NCBI RefSeq assembly: GCF_003385235.1 | Contig: NZ_PQIA01000102.1 | Location: 1 to 34,523, forward strand | DNA length: 34,523 nt | DNA from: Amycolatopsis circi | GTDB taxonomy: Bacteria; Actinomycetota; Actinomycetes; Mycobacteriales; Pseudonocardiaceae | Direction of reading: 5' to 3' | Shown: in pieces, positions 16,411 through 23,248 of the stretch | Numbering within the stretch: position 1 is the first letter of the stretch | How the letters are laid out: every line of letters begins with the position of its first letter | Made by a program: the position numbers and the translations under genes | The notes under the pieces: generated by a model | Told to the model about the DNA's origin: nothing | Databases searched by the model: none | The model's input: the letters and a program-made list of their open reading frames with translations, nothing else

Positions 16411-17256
16411 ATGCGCGTTCTCGCCTTCCTCGACGGTTCACTGGCCGACCCCGAAGCCGCCCACCTGCGGGTGGACGACCTCGGCCTGCTGCGCGGAGAC
16501 GGGGTGTTCGAAACGATCCTCGTGGCGGTGAAAAAGCCGCGAGAAATGCGTCCGCACCTCGACCGGCTCGCCCGTTCCGCGGCGATGCTGGACCTGCCCG
16601 CCCCGGATCTCGAGGGCTTCGCTCGCGCTGCGCGGGCGGTCGTCGACGCGTGGCAGGGCGGGCCGGAGATTGCCCTGAAACTCGTGTACACGCGGGGTGT
16701 CGACGGTGATCCGGAAGGCAAGCCGACGGCGTTCGCGATGGGCCTGGAGGTCGACGAGAAGGTGCTGCGGGCGCGCACCGAAGGCGTCTCGGTGGTGACC
16801 CTGGAGCGCGGTTTCGGCCCCGAACTCGCCGAGCGCGCACCGTGGCTTTTGCTCGGCGCGAAAACGGTTTCCTACGCGATGAACATGGCCGCCCTGCGCG
16901 AGGCGGCCCGTCGCGGAGCCCAAGATGTGATCTTCACCGCTACCGACGATTCGGTGCTCGAAGGACCGACGTCGACGGTCGTTCTGGCGAAGGAGCGGAC
17001 GCTCTACACCCCGCCGTCCACTGTTGGCATCCTGCCAGGAACGACGCAGTACGCGTTGTTCCGCGGCGCGGAGAAGGCGGGTTGGTCAGTGAAGGTCGAG
17101 CCGCTTTCGGTAGACGACTTGCTGCGCGGGGACGGCGTTTTCCTCACGTCGTCGGTCCGGAAGGTGACCCGGGTGCACACGCTGAACGGGACGGAGCTGC
17201 CGGATTCGACGGCACTGCACGGGGAGCTGGTGGCGGCTTACGAGAGCGAGTACTGA
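16411..17256 (+). CDS. pabC: Aminodeoxychorismate lyase-type PLP enzyme (fold IV)
   Basis: A 281-residue class IV aminotransferase-fold protein. LRGDGVFETI, the PLP lysine in LLLGAKTVSYAMNMAA, and DSVLEGPTSTVV in the cofactor phosphate region are typical of PabC, which makes 4-aminobenzoate for folate. Branched-chain or D-amino-acid aminotransferase activity cannot be excluded from sequence. Its place beside the folate-binding ygfZ supports PabC. The ATG at 16411 has a TACCTT -10 six bases upstream, suggesting a leaderless transcript. It ends 6 bases before a large palindrome. Confidence 0.87.
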   Translation: MRVLAFLDGSLADPEAAHLRVDDLGLLRGDGVFETILVAVKKPREMRPHLDRLARSAAMLDLPAPDLEGFARAARAVVDAWQGGPEIALKLVYTRGVDGDPEGKPTAFAMGLEVDEKVLRARTEGVSVVTLERGFGPELAERAPWLLLGAKTVSYAMNMAALREAARRGAQDVIFTATDDSVLEGPTSTVVLAKERTLYTPPSTVGILPGTTQYALFRGAEKAGWSVKVEPLSVDDLLRGDGVFLTSSVRKVTRVHTLNGTELPDSTALHGELVAAYESEY

Positions 17257-17261
17257 GCGGA

Positions 17262-17307
17262 GTCGTGAGTGTTTATGCCGGTTAGAACCGGCATAAACAC
17301 TCACGAC
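17262..17307. terminator. Perfect 22-bp palindrome, bidirectional terminator or dispersed repeat
   Basis: The arms 17262-17283 and 17286-17307 are exact inverse complements with only AG at the centre. The outer part reads GTCGTGAGTGTTTATG and the inner part CCGGTT. It lies 6 bases after pabC and contains the TGA stop (17301-17303) of the opposing ParB-like gene. The length, the AT-rich middle and the symmetry look like a mobile palindromic unit used as a terminator. Confidence 0.8.
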
Positions 17308-17708
17308 CCGCTGATCAGGACCACCGACGGCGTGATCCCCTCCGCCCGGTACGCGCTGATCTTGTGGTGCCCGTCCAGCAGCAATGGCCGCGTACCGGAC
17401 AAAACCACCGCCACCGGACGGTGTCCGGACCGGATTGCCGTGCGGTAGTACGCGACCCGGGCATCGTCGTCGTCCGGCCAGTCGCTCGCCGGGACCAGAT
17501 CCACCGCCTCGAATCGTTGCGGGCCGCTGACCCGGTACTGGCCGTCGACGAGCAACGCCAGCAGTTCGCGGAGCGTGTCCGCCAGCGGCAGGCGTACCTG
17601 GCCGGTCGCGAGCGCGATGCGCAGCGACTGCGGCAGCTCCGCCCGTCCTCCGGTGTTCAGCTCCAGGAAACCCGCGCCGCCGGTGATCGTTACCCGTTCC
17701 ACGCTCAC
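17301..17708 (-). CDS. Small ParB-like-fold protein coupled to pxpBC
   Basis: A 135-residue protein of unknown role. Its C-terminal half reads PVAVVLSGTRPLLLDGHHKISAY, close to the ParB/sulfiredoxin-like pattern in which D-G-x-H-R/K follows a beta strand. There is no DNA-binding helix-turn-helix, so it is not a chromosome-partition ParB. The GTG at 17708 overlaps the pxpC stop as GTGA, giving tight coupling to the 5-oxoprolinase genes. The stop codon lies inside the palindrome at 17262-17307. ParB-like folds can be nucleases or CTP/ATP-binding modules; I do not assign an activity. Confidence 0.7.
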   Translation of the reverse strand: MSVERVTITGGAGFLELNTGGRAELPQSLRIALATGQVRLPLADTLRELLALLVDGQYRVSGPQRFEAVDLVPASDWPDDDDARVAYYRTAIRSGHRPVAVVLSGTRPLLLDGHHKISAYRAEGITPSVVLISGS

Positions 17709-18556
17709 AAGGACGTGTGGAACCGCACCAAGGTTCCGGGGCGTGCTTGAGCGAGTGCTCCGAGTGACTCCCGTCTCACGACCGCGACCACCGGATAACC
17801 GCCCGTGGTCGGGTGATCGGCCAGGAACACCAGTGGCAATCCGTTCGGCGGGACTTGAATCGCGCCGGTCAGCACGCCTTCGCTGGGTAACTCCGAAGTG
17901 GACACTCGACGTAGCGGTGGCCCGTCAAGGCGGACCCCCACTCGGTTGGATTCCGCGGTCACCGTCCACTGTGCGTTAAGCGTGGTCGCGGCGTCGGCGA
18001 ACCAGTCGTCGCGAGGGCCGAGCAGGACGGGCACAGTCAGTTGAGACGGCGCGGGCGAGGCGGCGACCACGTCGGCACCGGACGGAACACCGGTGACGGG
18101 ACCGAGTGGGACTGTCGTGCCATCGCTCAACGGAGCGGGGCCGAGTCCAGATAGGACATCAGTCGACCGGCTCCCCAGCACCGGCGGCACCGCGATGCCA
18201 CCGGACACCGTCAGGTAGCAGCGCAGCCCCGAAGAGGGTCGGCCGATCGTCAGTTTTTGGCCTGGGCGCAGCGAAATCGGCGTGTGGGAGCCAGCTTCCC
18301 GTCCGTCCACGGACACCGCGACCGGCGGTCCCGTCACCGCGACGGTGGAGGAAACCGCAGCCCGGACGGTCAACCCGCCCAGCAGAGTTTCGATCCCGGC
18401 GGCGTCCTCGGCATTGCCGACGAGCCGGTTGCCGAGCCGTAGCGCGGCGACGTCAAGAGCACCCGACGGTGGGACGCCCAGATGTGCGTAACCGGGCCGC
18501 CCGAGGTCTTGCACCAGAGCCAGCGAACCGGCCGAGACGATCTCCAATGCGCGCAT
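17705..18556 (-). CDS. pxpC: 5-oxoprolinase subunit C (KipA / biotin-dependent carboxylase-like)
   Basis: A 283-residue protein of the KipA/PxpC family. The N-terminal IVSAGSLALVQDLGRPGYAHLGVPPSGALD is diagnostic (shown here in parts: LVQDLGRPGY and GVPPSGALD). Near the C-terminus DHPTTGGYPVVAVV is also a family hallmark. With PxpA and PxpB it cleaves 5-oxoproline to glutamate using ATP. PxpA (LamB/YcsF) is not in this window. It overlaps pxpB as TGATG upstream and the ParB-like gene as GTGA downstream. Confidence 0.92.
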   Translation of the reverse strand: MRALEIVSAGSLALVQDLGRPGYAHLGVPPSGALDVAALRLGNRLVGNAEDAAGIETLLGGLTVRAAVSSTVAVTGPPVAVSVDGREAGSHTPISLRPGQKLTIGRPSSGLRCYLTVSGGIAVPPVLGSRSTDVLSGLGPAPLSDGTTVPLGPVTGVPSGADVVAASPAPSQLTVPVLLGPRDDWFADAATTLNAQWTVTAESNRVGVRLDGPPLRRVSTSELPSEGVLTGAIQVPPNGLPLVFLADHPTTGGYPVVAVVRRESLGALAQARPGTLVRFHTSL

Positions 18557-19158
18557 CAGACGCTCCGGAACCGCACGCGGAGACCGGGCGTGAACAACGC
18601 CGGTTGTGCGGCGGAAGGGTCGAAGAGCGTCGTCTCGGTGTGGCCGATCAAGCGCCAGCCGCCGGGAGATTCCCGCGGGTAGACGCCGGTGTACTCGTCG
18701 GCGATGGCCACCGAGCCAGCGGGGACGCGGGTCCGCGGAGAGGCAAGGCGCGGCTGCCGCAATTCGGCGGGAAGTCCGGCGAGATAACCGAAACCGGGCG
18801 CGAAACCAGTGAACGCCACTGTGTAGACCGCGCTGGTGTGGAGGGAGACGATCTCGTCCACGCTGAGCCCCGCGTCCTCAGCGACCAGGGAGAGATCTTC
18901 GCCGGAGTAGTGCACGTCCAAAACGATTTCGCGGGCATCCCCGGCAGGCGGATGGTCCAGATCGGCCGAAGCCAGCAAGGAACGCGCAGCTTCCAGAGCG
19001 CCCGTGGACGCGACCACAAGCAGCGTGCGGGCCCCGGGAACGATCTCTTCGACGCCGTCGAGCGCGGCTTCGGTGAGTGTCGCCCGGGCCGCGCTCATCT
19101 GACCTAGTGAATCGCAGTCGAGCAGGGCGGCGTGTTCGCCGTACCGCCGCCAGCGCAC
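18556..19158 (-). CDS. pxpB: 5-oxoprolinase subunit B (KipI family)
   Basis: A 200-residue protein of the KipI/PxpB family with the signature FTGFAPGFGYLAGLP and the region PRTRVPAGSVAIAD, then GGWRLIGHT. It partners PxpC to form the 5-oxoprolinase, and in Bacillus the pair is also known for controlling KinA. The GTG at 19158 is 16 bases after the nitrobindin stop, so co-transcription is likely. The stop shares a base with the pxpC ATG. Confidence 0.92.
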   Translation of the reverse strand: MRWRRYGEHAALLDCDSLGQMSAARATLTEAALDGVEEIVPGARTLLVVASTGALEAARSLLASADLDHPPAGDAREIVLDVHYSGEDLSLVAEDAGLSVDEIVSLHTSAVYTVAFTGFAPGFGYLAGLPAELRQPRLASPRTRVPAGSVAIADEYTGVYPRESPGGWRLIGHTETTLFDPSAAQPALFTPGLRVRFRSV

Positions 19159-19174
19159 GGCGTCTCCCGGAGCC

Positions 19175-19786
19175 TCAGCCCACCACGCGGCGCAACAGCG
19201 CGGAGGCGTGCGGCTGCATTTCCTGGCCGACCATCGCGCGTTCCTCGACGTACCCGAGGTCGCCGTTCACCAGGCCGTACAGCCGCTGCGCACCGGTGAC
19301 CTCCTTGGCCGTCGCGGTGCGGATGACCGCGTCGGTGCCGAGTTCCCAGGACGTCTGGCTGCGCGGTTTCCCGTAGTACAGCTCGACGATGCCGGAGCTG
19401 TGCGTGAGCAGCAGTTCCAGGGTGTCGTCCTCCTGCGGCCGCCAGAACCCGGTTTCGCGGGCGGCGGGCCGCAGCACGCTGCCGTCCTCGTTCAGCAGCC
19501 ACGAGCGCGCCTCGTGGTACAGGAACGGGCGGCCGTCGTGGGCGACGGTCAGCTGCTGGGCGAACTTGATCGGCCCGTCGATCGTCGGGTAGTCGATCTC
19601 GCCCTCGCCGCGCCAGACGCCGACGAGCGGCAGCAGTGCCAGGCACGCGTCGTTCAGGTTCGGGCCCTCGCGCAGGTTCGCCGTGTCGTTCGGGATCGGA
19701 AGGTCGTCCCACAACGGCAGGTTGCGGTCGCGCGTGCTGGCGGCCCGCTCCTCGGCTGCTGCGATGGCCTCGTCGCCACTCGTCAT
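19175..19786 (-). CDS. Nitrobindin-like heme beta-barrel protein (THAP4/FABP-like)
   Basis: A 203-residue protein with the nitrobindin GxWxGxG motif GVWRGEG (residues 56-62), followed by beta strands of a ten-stranded barrel (EIDYPTIDGP, FLYHEARSWLL, LLLTHSSGIVELYYG). The likely proximal heme ligand is His193 in MQPHASALLRR close to the C-terminus. Family members bind ferric heme, react with nitric oxide and can isomerise peroxynitrite. From memory, M. tuberculosis Rv0813c is the counterpart in the same neighbourhood. The ATG lies 5 bases after the stop of a 32-residue membrane miniprotein. Confidence 0.9.
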   Translation of the reverse strand: MTSGDEAIAAAEERAASTRDRNLPLWDDLPIPNDTANLREGPNLNDACLALLPLVGVWRGEGEIDYPTIDGPIKFAQQLTVAHDGRPFLYHEARSWLLNEDGSVLRPAARETGFWRPQEDDTLELLLTHSSGIVELYYGKPRSQTSWELGTDAVIRTATAKEVTGAQRLYGLVNGDLGYVEERAMVGQEMQPHASALLRRVVG

Positions 19787-19791
19787 GCTGC

Positions 19792-19890
19792 TCAGCGCTG
19801 GTCGGCGTACAGCCGGTAGACGACAAAGACCGCGAACAGCACGGTGGCGATGCCCGCGATGATCAACAGGGTCGTAAACAAGGTCTCCAC
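19792..19890 (-). CDS. 32-residue single-pass membrane miniprotein
   Basis: A short frame starting at GTG 19890 encodes 32 residues: a brief METLFTT head, a hydrophobic helix (LLIIAGIATVLFAVFVV) and a YRLYADQR tail. Composition and charge distribution (positive residues at the end) fit an N-out, C-in membrane helix. TATTGT lies 7 bases before the GTG, the spacing of a leaderless actinobacterial promoter. The stop is 5 bases before nitrobindin, so the two are likely co-expressed. It begins 25 bases after the MFS gene. No homologue is known to me; the real-gene case rests on composition and spacing. Confidence 0.6.
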   Translation of the reverse strand: METLFTTLLIIAGIATVLFAVFVVYRLYADQR

Positions 19891-19915
19891 AGCGAGGACA
19901 ATAGTCCGCCCCCGC

Positions 19916-21250
19916 TCATCCGGCCTTGCGCAGGGTCGCGGCGGTGAGGACGGTCACCGTCAGCAGCGCCGCTCCGGCCGCCGCCATCGCGGTCCGCAGC
20001 CCGGTCGTGAGCGTGCTGCCGTGGTTGAGAAGCGCCCCGAGCGCGGCGACGCCGAGCGCCATTCCGACCTGACGCGCGGCGTTCACCGTTCCGGCCGCGG
20101 TGCCCGTGCGCTGCACCGGAAGCCCGGCGAGCCCGACGACGTTGGTCGGGGTGATGCTCAGGCCCAGCCCGATGCCGGACAGCGCGAGCGGGACGCTGAG
20201 CAGCCAATACGGACTCGTGGTGTCGACCAGCAGGAAGGCGAAACTGCCCGCCGCGGTGATGACCAGGCCGATCGGCAGCACCCGTTCCGCGGTGAAGCGG
20301 GCGGCGAGCCGTCCGGAGAAGAACGCGAGAACGGCGTTGGCTACTACGTACGGCAGCATCTGCACGCCTGTGGTCGAGGCGGTGCTGCCCCAGGCTTGCT
20401 GCAGGTAGACGGCGATCAGGACCGGCAGCGGGTAACACGCGAAGCCGAGGACGAATGACGTGAAGATCGAGGTGGCGAAGCGGAGTTTGCCGAACAGCCG
20501 GATCGGCAGCATCGGATGCGGTGTGCGGATTTCCACCACGATGAACGCGGCCAGCCCGAGTGCGCCGAGCACCGCGACCACAGCGTTGGACGCGATCACG
20601 GCGTAGGTGAACGAGCCGATCCACAACGCGCCGAGCACCTGACCCGGCAGGTCGAGCGCACCGTGTGCCGGATCGGACGACTCGCCAAGACCCAGACGAC
20701 CGGCGAGCACCGCGAAGACGCCGATCGGCAGATTGATCAGAAAGATTGCGGGCCAGCCGAACGCGTCGGTGATCGGTCCGCCGATGAGCGGGCCGATGAC
20801 CAGCGCGCATCCGGCAACCCCGCCCCACGCCCCCAGCATCCGGGCCCGTTCCCGCGGCTCCGGATACGCGTGCGCGAGGAGTGCGATGCCGCCCGGGATG
20901 ACCGCGGCCGCCGCGACGCCCTGCACCACACGCGCGGCGATGAGCAGTCCGAGCGTCGGGGCGAGGCCGCAGCCCAGCGAGGCGAGCGTGAACAGGGCGA
21001 GCCCGCCGAGGTAGATCCGCTTGCGGCCGTACCGGTCGCCGAGCGTGCCGCCGGTGAGGATCAGCGCGGCGAGCGCGACGGTGTATCCGTCGACAATCCA
21101 TTGCAGGTCAGTGAATTCGGCGGTTAGTTCACGCTGGATGGTCGGCAGCGCGACGCTCACCACGCTCGCGTCGAGCAACGCCATGAAGCTGCCGACGAAC
21201 ACAGCGATGGCCAGGAGTGGGTTCCGCACAACGGTTTTCGTTTGGGACAC
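19916..21250 (-). CDS. MFS multidrug exporter, DHA2 (EmrB/QacA) type
   Basis: A 444-residue transporter with many hydrophobic helices. The motif-A loop GGTLGDRYGRKRIYLGGL lies between helices 2 and 3, and the DHA2 antiporter region PLIGGPITDAFGWPAIFLINLPIG follows helix 5. Early LLDASVVSVALPTIQ carries the Asp typical of DHA2 drug pumps. It should export hydrophobic or redox-active compounds by proton antiport. The GTG at 21250 is probably leaderless: a SoxR-type operator/promoter ends 7 bases upstream. It may be the first gene of a run continuing through the miniprotein, nitrobindin and pxpBC. Confidence 0.92.
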   Translation of the reverse strand: MSQTKTVVRNPLLAIAVFVGSFMALLDASVVSVALPTIQRELTAEFTDLQWIVDGYTVALAALILTGGTLGDRYGRKRIYLGGLALFTLASLGCGLAPTLGLLIAARVVQGVAAAAVIPGGIALLAHAYPEPRERARMLGAWGGVAGCALVIGPLIGGPITDAFGWPAIFLINLPIGVFAVLAGRLGLGESSDPAHGALDLPGQVLGALWIGSFTYAVIASNAVVAVLGALGLAAFIVVEIRTPHPMLPIRLFGKLRFATSIFTSFVLGFACYPLPVLIAVYLQQAWGSTASTTGVQMLPYVVANAVLAFFSGRLAARFTAERVLPIGLVITAAGSFAFLLVDTTSPYWLLSVPLALSGIGLGLSITPTNVVGLAGLPVQRTGTAAGTVNAARQVGMALGVAALGALLNHGSTLTTGLRTAMAAAGAALLTVTVLTAATLRKAG

Positions 21251-21257
21251 CCTCGCG

Positions 21258-21288
21258 AGCTTGGGTCCTCAAGCCGACTTGAGGTCAA
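21258..21288 (-). promoter_or_regulatory. SoxR-type operator and promoter of the MFS exporter
   Basis: On the minus strand the 18-bp palindrome CCTCAAGTCGGCTTGAGG (21284-21267) matches the enterobacterial sox box CCTCAAGTTAACTTGAGG except in four central bases. A TTGACC -35 (21288-21283) overlaps it, and CAAGCT (21263-21258) stands as the -10 after a 19-bp spacer. An overlong spacer with the operator between the elements is the hallmark of MerR-family promoters such as those of SoxR. The GTG start follows 7 bases later. Confidence 0.82.
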
Positions 21289-21310
21289 GGTATTCGTGCT
21301 CCGGACACGA

Positions 21311-21341
21311 GGAAGGCCCCTCGGAAACCGAGGGGCCTTCC
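21311..21341 (-). terminator. Terminator of the sulfurtransferase operon
   Basis: GGAAGGCCCCTCGG (21311-21324) pairs perfectly with CCGAGGGGCCTTCC (21328-21341) around an AAA loop (TTT on the transcript). It lies 15 bases past the sseC stop and also separates the operon from the SoxR-controlled promoter. Confidence 0.85.
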
Positions 21342-21356
21342 TGCGGAAAAACGTTG

Positions 21357-21662
21357 TCAGGCAACCGAAATCGCCAGCTGGTGCAAGCCCGGGCCTTCCG
21401 CGGTGACGTTGGCCTCGCCGTTGCCCGAGCGGTGCAGCGCGCGCACCGTCCAGGATCCGGCGGCCGCGTAGAAGCGGAAGTCGCCGTCGGCCGAGGAGAC
21501 GACCTCGCCCGCGAAGTCGCCGCCGCCGTCGAGCAGCCGGACGAACGCGCCGCCGACCGGGCCCTCGGCGCCGGTGACCTTGCCGGCCAGCACGACCTGG
21601 CCGTTGGTGTCGAAGTCCGCCGGGGTCGCTTCCTGCACGGGTGCGCTGCAGCCGTCTGCCAT
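21357..21662 (-). CDS. sseC: DUF1416 protein SseC
   Basis: A 101-residue protein of the DUF1416 family, with MADGCSAPVQEATP at the N-terminus, a central beta-sandwich-like segment (GPVGGAFVRLLDGGGDFAGEV) and RFYAAAGSWTVRALH. In mycobacteria it is called SseC and sits directly after the thiosulfate sulfurtransferase gene, as here (the stop and start overlap as TAATG). It is thought to act in sulfur transfer, but its biochemical role is not established. The single Cys near the N-terminus is conserved in position in those I recall. It is the last gene of the operon. Confidence 0.88.
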   Translation of the reverse strand: MADGCSAPVQEATPADFDTNGQVVLAGKVTGAEGPVGGAFVRLLDGGGDFAGEVVSSADGDFRFYAAAGSWTVRALHRSGNGEANVTAEGPGLHQLAISVA

Positions 21663-22498
21663 TACTTAGCTCCCAACTCGACCGGAACGCCGACCAGCGA
21701 ACCGTATTCCGTCCACGAACCGTCGTAGTTCTTCACGTCCGCCTGGCCGAGCAGCTCGTGCAGGGCGAACCAGGCGATCGAGGAACGCTCGCCGATGCGG
21801 CAGTACGCGATGGTCGCCTTGCCCTCGTCGTAACCGGCCTCGGCGTAGAGGTCCTTGATCTCCTGCTCGGACTTGAAGGTGCCGTCCTCGTTGGCGACCT
21901 TCGCCCACGGCACGTTCAGCGCGCCCGGGATGTGGCCCGGCACCTGCGACTGCTCCTGCGGCAGGTGCGCCGGGGCGAGCAGCTTGCCGGAGAACTCGTC
22001 CGGGGAGCGGACGTCGATGTAGTTCTTCGCGCCGATCTCCTTGACGACCTCGTCGCGGAACGCGCGCAGCGACAGGTCCTGGTCCTTGGCCTTGTACGTC
22101 GTGGCCTCGCGCTTGACCTCGTCGGAGTTCAGCTCGCGGCCGTCGAGCTCCCACTTCTTGCGGCCGCCGTCGAGCAGCTGCACGTTCTCGTGGCCGTAGA
22201 GCTTGAAGTACCAGTACGCGTACGCGGCGAACCAGTTGTTGTTGCCGCCGTAGAGGATCACGCGGTCGTCGTTCGAGATGCCCTTCTCCGACAGGAGCTT
22301 CTCGAAGCCCTCCTTGTTGACGAAGTCGCGGCGGACGCCGTCCTGGAGGTCGTTGCGCCAGTCGAGCTTCACCGCGCCGCGGATGTGCCCGTTGTCGTAG
22401 GCGGTCGTGTCCTCGTCGACCTCGGCGAACACCACGCCCGGGGTGTCCAGGTTTTCCTCGGCCCACTGGGTGGTGACCAGGACGTCTTCTCGGCTCAT
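21662..22498 (-). CDS. Thiosulfate sulfurtransferase (tandem rhodanese)
   Basis: A 278-residue protein with two rhodanese domains: an inactive N-terminal one (about 5-125) and an active C-terminal one (about 150-270). The active Cys233 sits in the loop CRIGERSS. It transfers sulfane sulfur from thiosulfate to thiols or cyanide. Mycobacterial orthologues are annotated CysA2/CysA3. The start is the ATG at 22498; the much longer open frame above it belongs to the overlapping DUF4395 region. It belongs to a DUF4395, rhodanese, sseC operon under a cysteine-leader control region. Confidence 0.93.
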   Translation of the reverse strand: MSREDVLVTTQWAEENLDTPGVVFAEVDEDTTAYDNGHIRGAVKLDWRNDLQDGVRRDFVNKEGFEKLLSEKGISNDDRVILYGGNNNWFAAYAYWYFKLYGHENVQLLDGGRKKWELDGRELNSDEVKREATTYKAKDQDLSLRAFRDEVVKEIGAKNYIDVRSPDEFSGKLLAPAHLPQEQSQVPGHIPGALNVPWAKVANEDGTFKSEQEIKDLYAEAGYDEGKATIAYCRIGERSSIAWFALHELLGQADVKNYDGSWTEYGSLVGVPVELGAK

Positions 22499-22527
22499 GG
22501 AGGCTGGCTCTCTTTCTGGGTTGGGTT

Positions 22528-22962
22528 TTACGAGGACGCCCGCGCGGGGCTGAAACGCTTGAGCAGCAGGTACACCTGGCACCCGAGGCAATAGTTGAAC
22601 GCAGCGTTGAGGAACGCCGCGAAGAGCGCGAACGCGGTCGCGACGACGCCGAGCGGCGTCACGCCGGTCGCGAAGCCGATCGTGCCGACGAGCGCGAACA
22701 CGAACCCGACCGCTTGGGCGAACCGCAGCGGAGCGGCGTCCTCGCGTTCGGCCGGCGGCCCGAGCCGCGGCGCGACCACGAGCCGGTACAGCACCGAGTA
22801 CGGCGCGGGCTTGAGCCCGACGAACGCACCGATCGCGAAGACCACGGTCTGCAGTGCGAGCAAAGGCCACCACTGCGTGACGAGCACGACGGCGAGCACC
22901 ACCGTGGTCACGATCGCGGCGAACCTGGGACCTCGCGGGTCTACGGCCGGTCCGGCGGACAT
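22528..22962 (-). CDS. DUF4395 integral membrane protein
   Basis: A 144-residue membrane protein with about four hydrophobic helices (AAIVTTVVLAVVLVTQWW, LLALQTVVFAIGAFVG, VGFVFALVGTIGFATG, VVATAFALFAAFLNAAF). The C-terminal CLGC motif (Cys125, Cys128) in NYCLGCQVYLLL suggests thiol or sulfur-compound handling at the membrane. DUF4395 genes commonly accompany rhodanese and thioredoxin genes in actinobacteria. The ATG at 22962 has a strong AGGAGG site 5 bases upstream. It is the first full gene downstream of the leader peptide. Function is unknown. Confidence 0.87.
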   Translation of the reverse strand: MSAGPAVDPRGPRFAAIVTTVVLAVVLVTQWWPLLALQTVVFAIGAFVGLKPAPYSVLYRLVVAPRLGPPAEREDAAPLRFAQAVGFVFALVGTIGFATGVTPLGVVATAFALFAAFLNAAFNYCLGCQVYLLLKRFSPARASS

Positions 22963-23049
22963 GGGTTCCTCCTGCTCAGTGCGAGGGGAAGGCGTGCGGA
23001 CAGCACGCGGCGAAGACGGGCGGAGCTAGGGAACGGCGCGAGACGTGCT
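22963..23049 (-). promoter_or_regulatory. Attenuation region between the cysteine leader and DUF4395
   Basis: These 87 bases can form competing hairpins. GCGTGC (23008-23003) pairs with GCACGC (22997-22992), while AGCACG (23049-23044), right after the leader stop, can instead pair with CGTGCT (23007-23002); the two are mutually exclusive. GTTCC (23034-23030) can pair with GGAAC (22969-22965), covering part of the AGGAGG ribosome site. A ribosome paused in the leader could therefore change access to that site. The structures were drawn by eye and no energies were calculated. Confidence 0.5.
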
Positions 23050-23148
23050 TCAGCGCCGGCCGGGGAAAGGCAGACACAAGCTGCTGCGCACGCGGCAGAA
23101 ATCGACCGCGCGGCGCTGCGTCAGGAGGGTGATGGGCAGCTTGTCCAC
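23050..23148 (-). CDS. Leaderless cysteine-attenuation leader peptide
   Basis: A 32-residue frame starting at GTG 23148. The core TQRRAVDFCRVRSSLC matches the T-x-R-R-A-V-D-(L/F)-x-R-V pattern of small leader peptides found before sulfur genes in actinobacteria, which end in Cys-bearing stretches. Here Cys18 and Cys25 are the only cysteines. A TACCCT -10 stands 7 bases before the GTG, so translation begins at the transcript's first base. In related systems ribosome stalling at Cys codons under cysteine shortage opens translation of the next gene. The DUF4395 start is 87 bases beyond the stop. No annotation software normally calls so short a gene. Confidence 0.82.
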   Translation of the reverse strand: MDKLPITLLTQRRAVDFCRVRSSLCLPFPGRR

Positions 23149-23155
23149 AGGGGGG

Positions 23156-23161
23156 AGGGTA
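23156..23161 (-). promoter_or_regulatory. -10 element of the leaderless leader peptide
   Basis: TACCCT on the minus strand, 7 bases before the GTG at 23148. The same hexamer and spacing are seen before ygfZ. A possible -35 (TTCCGG) lies 17 bp upstream but is weak. Confidence 0.65.
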
Positions 23162-23248
23162 CCCAGGCTCGCTCGCTCCCGGAACCATGTTCATTCCTTG
23201 GGACGAGGTCCGGATCCTGAGAATCAACCGCCGCGGACGGCGGTGCAG

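Noticed and set aside
22976..23227. Minus-strand 83-codon frame ending in ACCPHAFPSH before DUF4395
   Set aside because: It overlaps the cysteine leader in another frame, has no promoter or ribosome site at its start and matches no leader pattern; the GTG 23148 frame fits far better.
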